A stretch of 64,000 nt of DNA. Origin: Massilia timonae CCUG 45783. GTDB lineage: Bacteria > Pseudomonadota > Gammaproteobacteria > Burkholderiales > Burkholderiaceae_D. Made by a program: the position numbers and the translations under genes. Location of the stretch: assembly GCF_000315425.1 (NCBI RefSeq), contig NZ_JH992923.1, positions 340,459 through 404,458 of the forward strand, written 5' to 3'. Of this stretch, positions 38,454 through 48,639 are shown piece after piece. The first letter of the stretch is position 1; each line of letters opens with the position of its first letter. The notes under the pieces are model-generated. The model was not told the origin of the DNA. It searched no databases and saw only the letters and a list, made by a program, of their open reading frames with translations.

Positions 38454-39827
38454 TCACGCCGCCAGCGGCAACGCCACCTGCAGCAAGAACCCGCCGCCTT
38501 CGCGATTGCGCACTTCCAGCCCCGCGTTATGCCGGGTCAGCACGCGCTCCACGATCGCCAGGCCTAGCCCGGCGCCATTCGCCTGGCCGCGCGCGCTATC
38601 CAGCCGAGTGAAGGGCTTCATCAGCTGTGCGATCTGGTCCGCCGGCACGCCGACACCATGGTCGCCGATCTCGATCACGGCGCGTCGCCCGTGCCCCGTG
38701 GCCTTCACCCGCAGCACGATGTCGATGTCGGTGCATGAGGTGCCCGGCGTCTTGCCGTAGCGGCGCGCGTTTTCGATGATGTTGTTGATCACGCGCCGCA
38801 GGTCGGTCGCGTTGCCCATCACGTGCACGCCCGGCATCAGGTCGGTCTTCACGTGCAGGTCGGGGATGCGGGCCGCCTCGCGGCCGACGTCGGACAGCAT
38901 CTCGGACAGGTTCACCGGCACGAAGGTCGCCGCCTCGGTCGGCTTGGCGTAGTCCAGGAACTGGCCGATGATGGCGTCCATCTGCGCGATGTCCGACTGC
39001 ATGCCTTCGCGCGCCTCCGTCGAGAGATTCGCCATCTCGACCTCCAGCCCCATGCGCGCCAGCGGCGTGCGCAGGTCGTGCGAGATGCCGGCCAGGATCA
39101 CGGCGCGGTCCTTTTCCACCTGCGCCAGGTCTTCCACCATCTGGTTGAAGCTGCGATTGGCCTCGATGATCTCCTGCGAACCCTTCTCGGGCAGGCGCAC
39201 AGGGCGCTCGCCCTTGGCGATGGCGCGCGCGGCGGCCGTCAGGCGCGCCAGCGGGCGGTTCACCAGGCTCGAGATCAGCGCCGCGCCGAGCACCGACAGC
39301 AGGCCCACCACCACGGCCCAGCCCAGCCACTGTTCGCGCGTCAGGCCCGTCAGGCGCTCGCGTTCGAGCATCAGCCAGTACTTGTCGTCCTCGATGTTGA
39401 AGCTGATGTAGAAGCCCGGCACGCCGTTCACGCCGCTCGAGAAGCGCGTGTCGGCCCCCAGCCGTTCGCGCACGATGGCGGCGATCTCGGGCATCAGGGG
39501 ATTGTGCGGTGGCGGGTCGACCACGTCCGTGTCTTCCAGCGTGAAGATGCGGATGCCTTCGTTCGACACCAGTTCGAGCAGCAGCTCGCGCCGCAGGTCG
39601 GGCGCCGAGTGGGTGAGCGCGGCCTTGGTGATGGTCACCACCGACACCACCAGCTCCGCCGTCTGCTGCACCTGCTTGTCGCGCTGGAACACGCTGATCA
39701 TGCCGATCCAGGCCAGCATCGAGGCCGCGGTAAGCACCGACATCAGGAAGAAGGTGCGCCAGAACAGGCCGCTCTTGAACCAGGCGAAGCGCAGGGCGCG
39801 CCGCGCCTGGGCGATCGGGGTAAACAC
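38454..39827 (-). CDS. envZ: EnvZ-type osmosensor histidine kinase
   Basis: 457 aa. TM1 is at about 24-46 and a periplasmic domain at about 47-165. TM2 is at about 168-190 (LGWAVVVGLLSVLGAALISSLV), followed by HAMP (NRPLARLTAAARAIAKGERP). The DHp helix has H250 in GISHDLRTPLARM, the EnvZ/RstB signature. The HATPase domain has NIIENARRYG, DHGVGVP, and GAGLGLAI. GTG start at 39827 overlaps the ompR stop by 1 bp (TAGTG). Partner of OmpR. The yefM-yoeB promoter begins just after its stop. Confidence 0.92.
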   Translation of the reverse strand: MFTPIAQARRALRFAWFKSGLFWRTFFLMSVLTAASMLAWIGMISVFQRDKQVQQTAELVVSVVTITKAALTHSAPDLRRELLLELVSNEGIRIFTLEDTDVVDPPPHNPLMPEIAAIVRERLGADTRFSSGVNGVPGFYISFNIEDDKYWLMLERERLTGLTREQWLGWAVVVGLLSVLGAALISSLVNRPLARLTAAARAIAKGERPVRLPEKGSQEIIEANRSFNQMVEDLAQVEKDRAVILAGISHDLRTPLARMGLEVEMANLSTEAREGMQSDIAQMDAIIGQFLDYAKPTEAATFVPVNLSEMLSDVGREAARIPDLHVKTDLMPGVHVMGNATDLRRVINNIIENARRYGKTPGTSCTDIDIVLRVKATGHGRRAVIEIGDHGVGVPADQIAQLMKPFTRLDSARGQANGAGLGLAIVERVLTRHNAGLEVRNREGGGFLLQVALPLAA

Positions 39828-40594
39828 TAGCGCGGCTGGCCTTCAGGGATGAACACGTAGCCCAGGCCCCACACGGTCTGGATGTACAGCGGGCTCGATG
39901 GATCGGGCTCGATCAGCTTGCGCAGGCGCGAGATCTGGACGTCGAGCGAGCGGTCGAACACCTCGTATTCGCGGCCGCGCGCCAGTTCCATCAGCTTCTC
40001 GCGCGACAGCGGCTGGCGCGCATGGCGCGCGAACACCTTCAGCACCGAGAATTCGCCGGTGGTCAGCGGCACCGTCTCGCCATTCTTCTTGAGCGTGCGC
40101 GTGCCCAGGTCGAGCACGAAGTCGCCGAACTCGAAGGTCTGCGGCGTTTCGGACGGCGCGCCGGGGATCTCGTCCGGGCCCTTGCGGCGCAGGACGGCGC
40201 CGATGCGGGCCACCAGCTCGCGCGGGTTGAACGGCTTGGGCAGGTAGTCGTCGGCGCCCATTTCGAGGCCGACGATGCGGTCGACGTCCTCGCCCTTGGC
40301 GGTCAGCATGATGATCGGGGTCTGGTCGCCGGCGCCGCGCAGGCGGCGGCAGATCGACAGCCCGTCCTCGCCGGGCAGCATCAGGTCGAGCACCAGCAGG
40401 TCGTAGCGCTCGCGCAGCCACAGTTTGTTCATCGCCGGCGCGCTTTCGGCGGTGACGACCTGGAAGCCCTGTTCGGTCAGGTAACGGCGCAGCAGGTCGC
40501 GCAGGCGCACGTCGTCGTCCACGACCATGATCTTGGCGGAGTGGCCCGATGCAGCGCCCGCACCCGCGTGATTGTTCGAAGTCGTTGAAGTCAT
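39827..40594 (-). CDS. ompR: OmpR-type response regulator
   Basis: 255 aa. After a 20-residue Ser/Ala/Gly head, the receiver has KIMVVDDDVRLRDLLRRYLTEQGFQV with phosphoacceptor D70 (LLVLDLMLPGEDGLSICRRL), then MLTAKGEDVDRIVGLEMGADDYLPKPFNPRELVARI. The winged helix has RSLDVQISRLRKLIE and YIQTVWGLGYVFIP. It is very close to enterobacterial OmpR across its length. ATG 40594 was taken as start; a longer frame upstream is not conserved-looking. Controls outer-membrane composition in relatives. Upstream 40595-40794 holds the divergent promoters and no gene. Confidence 0.94.
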   Translation of the reverse strand: MTSTTSNNHAGAGAASGHSAKIMVVDDDVRLRDLLRRYLTEQGFQVVTAESAPAMNKLWLRERYDLLVLDLMLPGEDGLSICRRLRGAGDQTPIIMLTAKGEDVDRIVGLEMGADDYLPKPFNPRELVARIGAVLRRKGPDEIPGAPSETPQTFEFGDFVLDLGTRTLKKNGETVPLTTGEFSVLKVFARHARQPLSREKLMELARGREYEVFDRSLDVQISRLRKLIEPDPSSPLYIQTVWGLGYVFIPEGQPR

Positions 40595-40794
40595 AAAACT
40601 GTCCAGAATTGTCAGATGAATGTCGCTATGGTAACTTCTTATGGCTAGGGCGGAAGCACGACTCAGCCCAGCCATTACAATGTGTTACAAACTTTACCCA
40701 ATAAGTCTTACTCCGCTTTCGGTATGCACCTACACTGGCGACAAGTGATCAACACAGCTTATCCGTTTATCAGGCATCGCGGAAGAGGAACACC

Positions 40795-41160
40795 ATGAAC
40801 CACGCGCACAATGACAAACCAGCAGGATTCGGCGCCAATGGCGGCCGGCTCGCCCGGCTTGCGCGCCTTGGTGTGATCGCCTGCGTGCTGGCAGGTACCG
40901 GGGCCAGCGCATTGGCGCAGAACCAGGAGCGCGATCCGCGCCGCGACGAAGCGGCGCTGCGCGACCGTTATCAAATGCAGGCCCAGCAAGACCCGCGCGT
41001 CTACGAGATGCGCGACCAGGACCGTCGCGTCATGGAGGCGCAGGCCGACGCGGCCCGTGAAGAGCGCCGTCGCGGCCGGCTGTCGCCGGACGAGCGGCGC
41101 GACCTGCGGCGCCAGATCAAGGAAGGTTCGGAACTCTATCCGAACGCCCGCCGCCGCTGA
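40795..41160 (+). CDS. Exported Arg-rich hypothetical protein
   Basis: 121 aa. A 20-residue hydrophilic head precedes a signal segment (about 22-41, ARLGVIACVLAGTGASALAQ). The mature part is a charged helix (RRDEAALRDRYQMQAQQDPR, EERRRGRLSPDERRDLRRQI) reminiscent of CpxP/Spy-like or 'DUF' periplasmic proteins common in Oxalobacteraceae, but without the LTxxQ motif. RBS GAGGAA before ATG 40795. Divergent from ompR; an intrinsic terminator follows directly. Confidence 0.75.
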   Translation: MNHAHNDKPAGFGANGGRLARLARLGVIACVLAGTGASALAQNQERDPRRDEAALRDRYQMQAQQDPRVYEMRDQDRRVMEAQADAAREERRRGRLSPDERRDLRRQIKEGSELYPNARRR

Positions 41161-41180
41161 AAATGCGGCTTGCAATGTAA

Positions 41181-41213
41181 AACGACGGCGCCGATGGCGC
41201 CGTTGTCGTTTCT
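41181..41213 (+). terminator. Intrinsic terminator
   Basis: AACGACGGCGCC (41181-41192) pairs with GGCGCCGTTGTCGTT (41196-41210, one bulge) and is followed by TTTCT. It lies 20 bp after the exported Arg-rich gene. The rest of 41214-41440 is AT-richer and shows no gene. Confidence 0.75.
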
Positions 41214-41440
41214 GGAATTTGACATTCCTCAAGGCGTCATGCTGGCGTACCTCGTGCGTTTTTTCCGGATCCGGGCACGAATGCCCAGCTGAGTAATGGT
41301 GTCGGTCGCGTCACAAATTTTCTTTTTAGAAATCTAGTTGCCATATGTTTATTTAGATTGCGCAACATGCTATCTTTACGTCCACCTTACTGTTGGCAGG
41401 GTCTGCGTCGCCAACATTTATCGCCAAGTGGAGCGTGAAC

Positions 41441-43357
41441 GTGTCCGACCTTGCCGTACTACCCGATGCAGCGCCCGCCACGGCGGCGCCCGCCGTCCGC
41501 TTCGACTCGAAGGGGCCCGAACATTGCATCGCCAGGCGCGACGACGGCGTGTATGCCGATCCCGAAGTGCTCGGCACCACGCTGGTGGCGGCGGTCGACG
41601 GCATCCTGCGCTCCAGCCATTACCTGGCCGGCCTCGATTATCCGGTCCTGATCAAGGCCCTGTACGGCCACGGGCCGGAGCTGCCGCGCGATGCGGCCGG
41701 CCGGGTCGTGGTGCGCATCGCCGCCGACATCGTGCCGTTTACGCCGCAGCGCCAGGCCCTGTACCGCTCGGTCAAGATCGCCGACGGCCAGGCCGAATAC
41801 TATTTCGAACCCGTGTTCGAGCGCGACGAGGAAGGCGGCGAGCGCCAGACCCGGCTCGATGTCGACGAGTTCGTCGCCGACATGTGGGCGAAGGGCATCC
41901 GCTTCGGCGCCGAGGTCGGAGCCATCCGCAGCCATATCGAAAGCGGCGCGGCCGGTCGCTACGTGGTGGCGCGCCGGCTCGAGCCGTTGCCCGGCATGGA
42001 TGCCCGCGTGGAAGAGGTCACCAGCGACCTGCATCGCAGCGACGCCCCGCGCCAGCTCGCCAACGGCAAGCTCGACCTGATGAGCTTCCAGAACCGCTTC
42101 CCGCAGGTGGCGGCCGGCACGCGCCTGCTGCGCAAGGTGCCGCGGACCAGCGGCAGTCCCGGCTTCGACCTGAACGGCATCCCGATCGCGCCCGAGGTGG
42201 CGAAGGACCTCGACCTGGCCACCTATGCGGCCGACGGCACGACGGTCGAGCTGGCGCCGGAAGGCGAGTTCCTGGTCGCGCGCCAGGACGGCTTCCTGAG
42301 CGTCGACCCCAAGAGCAGCCGCATCGCCATCACCGACAAGATCGTCAGCCGCGACGGCGTCAGCGCCAGGACCACCGGCAACCTGCACCTGGCGGGCGAC
42401 TACGAGGAATTCGGCGAAGTCCAGGAGCAGCGCATCATCGAGGCCGAGAGCATCACCGTGCACGGCGACGTATATGGCCACCTGGTCGCGCGCCGCGGCG
42501 CGATCCTCCTGCGCCGCAACCTGGTCGGCGGCAGCGCGCGCAACCTGGATGGCGGCGTGCGGGTGCTGGGCGTCGCGTCCCAGGCGACGATCCAGGCGAC
42601 CAAGGGCGAGGTGCGGCTCGAGCGCGCCGAGAACTGCGTGATCTCGGGCGCGCGCATCCGGATCGAGACCGCCATCAACTGCGAGATCATCGGCGACGAG
42701 GTCGAGGTGGCGCATGCCGAGGGCAGCGCCATCGCCGGGCGGCGCGTGGCGATCGGCCGCGCGGGGCCGTGGAAGCAGGGCGAGATGCTGGCCTGGCTGC
42801 TGCGCCCGGACTGCGCGCGCGTCGACGCGGCGCTGGCGCAGGTGCGCCAACGGGTGGACCAGTTCGGTCAACTGGCGGCGCAGCGGCGCAGCGCGATGGA
42901 AACCCTCACCGGCCAGCCCGAGATGCGCAAATACCTGTTGATCGCGCCGCGCCTGCGCAAGGGCGAGCTGGTGCTGACGCCGGAACAGGAACCGCAGTTC
43001 CGGCGCCTGGCGGCCAGCGTGGCGCCGGCGCTCAAGGAGCTGGGCCGGCTGTCGCAAGAAGCGAAGTCGCTCGACGGCGAGCGCGCGGCCGGCATGGCGC
43101 TGTTGAAACGGCTCGAGGCCCAGCGCTTCGAGCGGGTCGGCGCGGCCGGGGTGGCGCTCGGCATGCTGGCGGGCGAAGTGCAGGTGCTGGCGCTGCCCTA
43201 CGAACCGGACCTGGGCTGCGTGTGGGACATGACGGCGCGCGACATCAAGCTGCGCCTGCGCGACACCAAGGGCGCGGAAGTGCTGCACGCGGGCTGCGAG
43301 GGCGCCTGGTCGTGGGACACGTCCATGGCCACGGCAGAGGCGCAGGCCGCGTCCTGA
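41441..43357 (+). CDS. DUF342/FapA-family protein
   Basis: 638 aa. The FapA N-domain is at about 50-230. A right-handed beta-helix polymer-like middle (about 250-430) has repeated turns VSRDGVSARTTGNLHLAGDY, AESITVHGDVYGHLVARRGAI, GGVRVLGVASQATIQATKGEV, and NCVISGARIRIETAINCEIIGDEVEV. A coiled coil and small C-domain follow (about 450-638). Members (FapA, flagellar assembly protein A) are near flagellar or chemotaxis genes; one regulates cell-surface structures in Vibrio. GTG 41441 was chosen because GGAG is 7 bp upstream; TTG 41393 or GTG 41435 are alternatives. Next gene is CheW-like. Confidence 0.85.
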   Translation: MSDLAVLPDAAPATAAPAVRFDSKGPEHCIARRDDGVYADPEVLGTTLVAAVDGILRSSHYLAGLDYPVLIKALYGHGPELPRDAAGRVVVRIAADIVPFTPQRQALYRSVKIADGQAEYYFEPVFERDEEGGERQTRLDVDEFVADMWAKGIRFGAEVGAIRSHIESGAAGRYVVARRLEPLPGMDARVEEVTSDLHRSDAPRQLANGKLDLMSFQNRFPQVAAGTRLLRKVPRTSGSPGFDLNGIPIAPEVAKDLDLATYAADGTTVELAPEGEFLVARQDGFLSVDPKSSRIAITDKIVSRDGVSARTTGNLHLAGDYEEFGEVQEQRIIEAESITVHGDVYGHLVARRGAILLRRNLVGGSARNLDGGVRVLGVASQATIQATKGEVRLERAENCVISGARIRIETAINCEIIGDEVEVAHAEGSAIAGRRVAIGRAGPWKQGEMLAWLLRPDCARVDAALAQVRQRVDQFGQLAAQRRSAMETLTGQPEMRKYLLIAPRLRKGELVLTPEQEPQFRRLAASVAPALKELGRLSQEAKSLDGERAAGMALLKRLEAQRFERVGAAGVALGMLAGEVQVLALPYEPDLGCVWDMTARDIKLRLRDTKGAEVLHAGCEGAWSWDTSMATAEAQAAS

Positions 43358-43463
43358 ATTTGTCCCGCGGCGCGGGAAGAGTCCAAGGCTGAAGTTGACT
43401 ACAGTCAACATCAGCACCGGGGACGAGGCATACGATGGTGATCGCACCCATAAAGGATCCGCC

Positions 43464-43991
43464 ATGGTCACCTCGTCCAGCATGCTTCACGCTTCAGCCC
43501 CTTGCGCTTCTGTCCCCCGTTACCCGGCGCCGCGCAGCAGCGCCTCACGGGAATTCCTCAGCTTCATGCTCGACGGGCAGGAATACGGGCTCGATTGCGC
43601 GCGCGTGCAGGAGCTCAAGCTGCTGGGATCCCTCGAACGCTTCGCCGCCGACGGCGAAATCATCGGCGGCGTGGCGCTGTCGCATGGCGTGATCATGCCG
43701 GTGGTCGACATGCGCGCGGGCGGCGCCCAGGCTGCGGGCACGGGGTCGGACCGGTCGGCGCCGGATACCGACGTGATCATCCTGCGCCTGTCGAGCGGGA
43801 TCGTCGGCATGGTGGTCGAGAGCGTGACCGGCATCGTGCATGTGCGCCCGGAGGCGGTGCAGCCCCTGCCGGGCGCGCCGAGCGCGGGCTACCTGATCGG
43901 CATGGCCCGCATCGATGGGCGGCGCGTGGTGCTGATCGACATCGATCGCTTGATGTCGCTGTCGCCGAGGCGGCCGCTGAGGGCCGCCTGA
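43464..43991 (+). CDS. CheW-domain protein
   Basis: 175 aa. A Ser/Ala-rich head (about 1-30) precedes a single CheW domain: REFLSFMLDGQEYGLDCARVQELKLL, GGVALSHGVIMPVVDMRA, VIILRLSSGIVGMVVESVTGIVHVRPEAVQ and YLIGMARIDGRRVVLIDIDRL. It couples receptors to CheA in chemosensory arrays. ATG 43464 after AAAGGA. It stands 106 bp behind the FapA-like gene and may form a transcription unit with it. Ends 2 bp before the convergent ABC-F gene. No receptor or CheA nearby, so it serves arrays encoded elsewhere. Confidence 0.88.
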   Translation: MVTSSSMLHASAPCASVPRYPAPRSSASREFLSFMLDGQEYGLDCARVQELKLLGSLERFAADGEIIGGVALSHGVIMPVVDMRAGGAQAAGTGSDRSAPDTDVIILRLSSGIVGMVVESVTGIVHVRPEAVQPLPGAPSAGYLIGMARIDGRRVVLIDIDRLMSLSPRRPLRAA

Positions 43992-43993
43992 CC

Positions 43994-46000
43994 TTACGCC
44001 GTCAACGCTTCCAGCTGCTCCTGGATTTCCAGCCACTCCACCTCGAGCGCTTCCAGGTCGCGCGCCGCGAAGGCCTGGTCGGCCACCAGCGTCTTGAGGC
44101 GGTCCTTGTTCGCCGCTTCGTAGATCGCCGGATCGAGCAACTCGGCGTCGATCGCCGCTTTCTTCGCGCTCAGCTTGGCCATCTGCTCGTCCAGGCGCTT
44201 GACCCGGTTTTCCAGGGGCTTGCGCTGGGCCGCCAGGCGCTGGCGCTCTTCGGCTTCGAGGCGTTTCTGTTCCTTGCGTTCGGCCGGCGACGCCGCCGGG
44301 CTCGGCGCGGGCGCGCTGGCCCTGGCGGATGGCTGGGCCGCCTTCGCCGGCGCCGCCTGGCCGGGCAGGGCGTCGCCTCCCTTGCCCAGCTTGGTCTTGA
44401 ACAGCCAGTCCTTGTAGTCGTCCAGGTCGCCGTCGAAGGGCTGCAGGCGGCCGTCGGCCACGATGATGAACTGGTCGGTGGTGGCGCGCAGCAGGTGGCG
44501 GTCGTGCGACACCACCACCAGCGTGCCCTCGAACTGGGCCAGGGCCATCGTCAGCGCCTCGCGCGTTTCCAGGTCCAGGTGGTTGGTCGGTTCGTCCAGC
44601 AGCAGCAGGTTCGGGCGCTGCCACACGATCAGCGCCAGCGCCAGGCGCGCCTTTTCGCCGCCCGAGAACGGCTTGATCGGGCTGGTCACCATATCGCCCG
44701 GGAAGTTGAAGCTGCCGAGGAAGTTGCGCAGCTCCTGTTCGCGCACTGTCGGCGCGATCTTCGCCAGGTGCCACAGCGGCGATTCGTCATGGCGCAGCAT
44801 CTCCACCTGGTGCTGGGCGAAGTAGCCGATCGACAGGCCCTTGCCGAGTGTGGCATGACCGGTGAGCGGCGCCAGTTCGCCGGCGACGGTCTTGATCAGG
44901 GTCGACTTGCCGGCGCCGTTCACGCCCAGCAGGCCGATGCGCTGGCCGATCTGCAGCGAAAAGTCGATGTGGTTGACGATGGTCTTCGCCCCGACCTTGT
45001 CGCCGTGCGCGTCGAGCAGCGGGTAGCCGGCGTCGACGCCTTCCAGCACCAGCAGCGGATTCGGGGCCGCCAGCGGCTCGCGGAACTCGAACGAGAATTC
45101 GGCGGCGGCGCGCAGCGGCGCCAGTTCTTCCATCTTCGAGAGCGCCTTGATCCGGCTCTGCGCCTGGCGCGCCTTGGTGGCCTGCGCCTTGAAGCGGTTG
45201 ATGAAGGATTCGAGGTGGGCGCGCTGGCGCTGCTGCTTCTCGATGGCCGAGGCCTGCAGCACCATCTGGGCGGCGCGCTGGCGCTCGAAGGCCGAGTAGT
45301 TGCCGCTGTAGCGCTTCAGCTTGCGGTCGTCGATGTGCACCACCACGTTCACGATCTCGTCCAGGAAGTCGCGGTCGTGCGAGATGATGATCAGGGTGCC
45401 GGGGTAGCGCTTGAGCCAGTCCTCGAGCCAGATGATGGCGTCCAGGTCCAGGTGGTTGGTCGGTTCGTCGAGCAGCAGCAGGTCGGAAGGGCACATCAGC
45501 GCCTGCGCCAGGTTCAGGCGCATGCGCCAGCCGCCCGAGAAGCTGGCCACCGGCTGGTTCATCTGCGCCAGCGAGAAGCCCAGGCCCAGCAACAGTTGCT
45601 CGCCGCGCGACTGCACGGTATAGGCGTCGGCGTCAGCCAGCGCCGCATGCAGCTCGCCCAGGCGCATGCCGTGGGCGTCGGCGTCGGGGTGGGATTCCAG
45701 CTCTTCCAGCTCGGCCTGCAACTTGCGCAGGCCGACGTCGCCATCGATCGCGTAGTCGAGCGCGGCGCGCTCGAGCGGCGGGGTCTCTTGCGCCACATAG
45801 GCCATGCGCCACTTGGCGGGGAAGTCGATCTGCCCCTGGTCCGGATGCAGTTCGTTGCGCAGCAGGCCGAACAGGCTCGATTTGCCGGCGCCGTTGGCGC
45901 CGATCAGGCCGATCTTGTCGCCCGGGTTGAGGGTCAGGTCGGCGTCGACGAGCAGCGGCTTGGTGCCGCGCATCAGGCTGACGTTCTGGATACGGATCAT
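43994..46000 (-). CDS. ABC-F family ATPase (YheS-like)
   Basis: 668 aa with two ABC modules and no membrane part. Walker A are GANGAGKSSL and GVNGAGKSTL. The signatures are SFSGGWRMRL and PFSGGEKARL. Walker B with LLLLDEPTNHLDL occurs twice. Between them lies the ABC-F linker rich in Arg/Lys (QRQRAHLESFINRFKAQATKARQAQSRIKAL). The C-terminal Lys/Ala coiled coil is at about 570-668. It acts on ribosomes as translation factor, YheS subgroup by length and tail. ATG 46000 chosen; no good RBS visible. Last gene of the dap-prmB run, separated from prmB by a strong hairpin. Confidence 0.92.
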   Translation of the reverse strand: MIRIQNVSLMRGTKPLLVDADLTLNPGDKIGLIGANGAGKSSLFGLLRNELHPDQGQIDFPAKWRMAYVAQETPPLERAALDYAIDGDVGLRKLQAELEELESHPDADAHGMRLGELHAALADADAYTVQSRGEQLLLGLGFSLAQMNQPVASFSGGWRMRLNLAQALMCPSDLLLLDEPTNHLDLDAIIWLEDWLKRYPGTLIIISHDRDFLDEIVNVVVHIDDRKLKRYSGNYSAFERQRAAQMVLQASAIEKQQRQRAHLESFINRFKAQATKARQAQSRIKALSKMEELAPLRAAAEFSFEFREPLAAPNPLLVLEGVDAGYPLLDAHGDKVGAKTIVNHIDFSLQIGQRIGLLGVNGAGKSTLIKTVAGELAPLTGHATLGKGLSIGYFAQHQVEMLRHDESPLWHLAKIAPTVREQELRNFLGSFNFPGDMVTSPIKPFSGGEKARLALALIVWQRPNLLLLDEPTNHLDLETREALTMALAQFEGTLVVVSHDRHLLRATTDQFIIVADGRLQPFDGDLDDYKDWLFKTKLGKGGDALPGQAAPAKAAQPSARASAPAPSPAASPAERKEQKRLEAEERQRLAAQRKPLENRVKRLDEQMAKLSAKKAAIDAELLDPAIYEAANKDRLKTLVADQAFAARDLEALEVEWLEIQEQLEALTA

Positions 46001-46029
46001 GGTGGGGCGCTGAATAATTGGATGACAAA

Positions 46030-46059
46030 GTGGGGTGGACGGCAAGCCGTCCACCCCAC
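46030..46059 (-). terminator. Strong hairpin between prmB and the ABC-F gene
   Basis: GTGGGGTGGACGGC (46030-46043) pairs perfectly over 14 bp with 46046-46059 around AA. On the minus strand CTTTGTC follows, a poor U-tract. It may terminate or attenuate read-through from prmB. Confidence 0.65.
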
Positions 46060-46078
46060 GGACAGATGACCGGATCGC

Positions 46079-46972
46079 TTACTGCGCGGTCTGCAGCTGC
46101 TCGGCCGTCAGCAGGAACACCGCATCGTCGCCGATGCTGGTGGTCAGCCAGGTCAGGCCCAGGTGGCCAAAGGCGGCTTCGGCGAACTCGCGCTCGTTGC
46201 CGATCTCGACCACCAGGATGCCGTCCGGGGTCAGGCGCTCGGCGGCGCCGGCGATGATCTTGCGCACCAGGTCCATGCCGTCTTCGCCGCCGGCCAGCGC
46301 GATCTGCGGCTCGTTCAGGTATTCCGGCGGCAGGGTGCGCATCGATTCCGAATTCACGTACGGCGGATTGCTGATGATCAGGTCGTACTTCTTGAACGGC
46401 ACGTTCTCGTACAGGTCGGACTCGATCGGGTTGACGCGGCCTTCCAGCTTGTATTCGCGGATGTTGTGCTCGGCCACGGCCAGCGCATCCTTCGAGATGT
46501 CGACCGCGTCGACCACGGCGTTCTCGAAGATGTCGGCCGCCATGATCGCCAGGCAGCCGCTGCCGGTGCACAGTTCGAGCACGTTCTCGACGCCGTCCGG
46601 GTCGGTCAGCCATGGGCTGAACTGCTGAGGGATCAGCTCGGCGATGAAGGAGCGCGGCACCAGCACGCGTTCGTCGACGTAGAATCGGTATTCGCCCAGC
46701 CACGCTTCCTTGGTGATGTAGGCGGCCGGCACGCGCTCGGTGACGCGGCGCTCGATCACGGCCAGCACCTGCAGCACTTCGTCGGGCAGCAGCCTGGCGT
46801 CGAGGAAGGGCGCGAGGCGGTCCAGCGGCAGTTTCAGGGTGTGCAGGATCAGGTAGGCGGCTTCGTCGAAGGCCTCGGCGCTGCCGTGGCCGAAGAACAG
46901 CTTGGCGCCGTTGAAGCGGGTGACGGCGTAGCGCAGCAGGTCGCGCGGCGTACTGAAGGTGGTGTTGGTCAT
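46079..46972 (-). CDS. prmB: Ribosomal protein uL3 N5-glutamine methyltransferase
   Basis: 297 aa. N-terminal helical domain with LRYAVTRFNGAKLFFGHGSAEAFDEA and VLVPRSFIAELI; Rossmann methyltransferase with VLELCTGSGCLAIM (SAM motif I), VDAVDISKDALAVAEHN (motif II) and the substrate-Gln motif NPPYVN in SNPPYVNSESM. 'FGHGSAEAFDEAAYLILHTLKLP' separates PrmB from PrmC. Methylates Gln150 of ribosomal protein L3. Located 32 bp downstream of dapE on the same strand, probably one operon. Confidence 0.94.
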   Translation of the reverse strand: MTNTTFSTPRDLLRYAVTRFNGAKLFFGHGSAEAFDEAAYLILHTLKLPLDRLAPFLDARLLPDEVLQVLAVIERRVTERVPAAYITKEAWLGEYRFYVDERVLVPRSFIAELIPQQFSPWLTDPDGVENVLELCTGSGCLAIMAADIFENAVVDAVDISKDALAVAEHNIREYKLEGRVNPIESDLYENVPFKKYDLIISNPPYVNSESMRTLPPEYLNEPQIALAGGEDGMDLVRKIIAGAAERLTPDGILVVEIGNEREFAEAAFGHLGLTWLTTSIGDDAVFLLTAEQLQTAQ

Positions 46973-47004
46973 GGTCTTGTTCTCGTGTTGGTTCAGCGCC
47001 CCGA

Positions 47005-48497
<1,493 letters not shown>

Positions 48498-48639
48498 GGG
48501 TAGTCTTGGCCGCCGGGGCGGCGTGGTCGTTCGAAAAGGCGTGAGGATAGTGTATGCGCGCAGCGGCGCACAAGGTGCTTCGGCCGATTGTACACAGATG
48601 AGGCGGACGGGCGCGCCGCCTGGCGCGTCTGGCGCCGGA

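Noticed and set aside
38257..38457. Small leader peptide across the 19-bp repeats
   Set aside because: An open frame exists on the minus strand, but unit length is not divisible by three and no ribosome binding site precedes its ATG codons.
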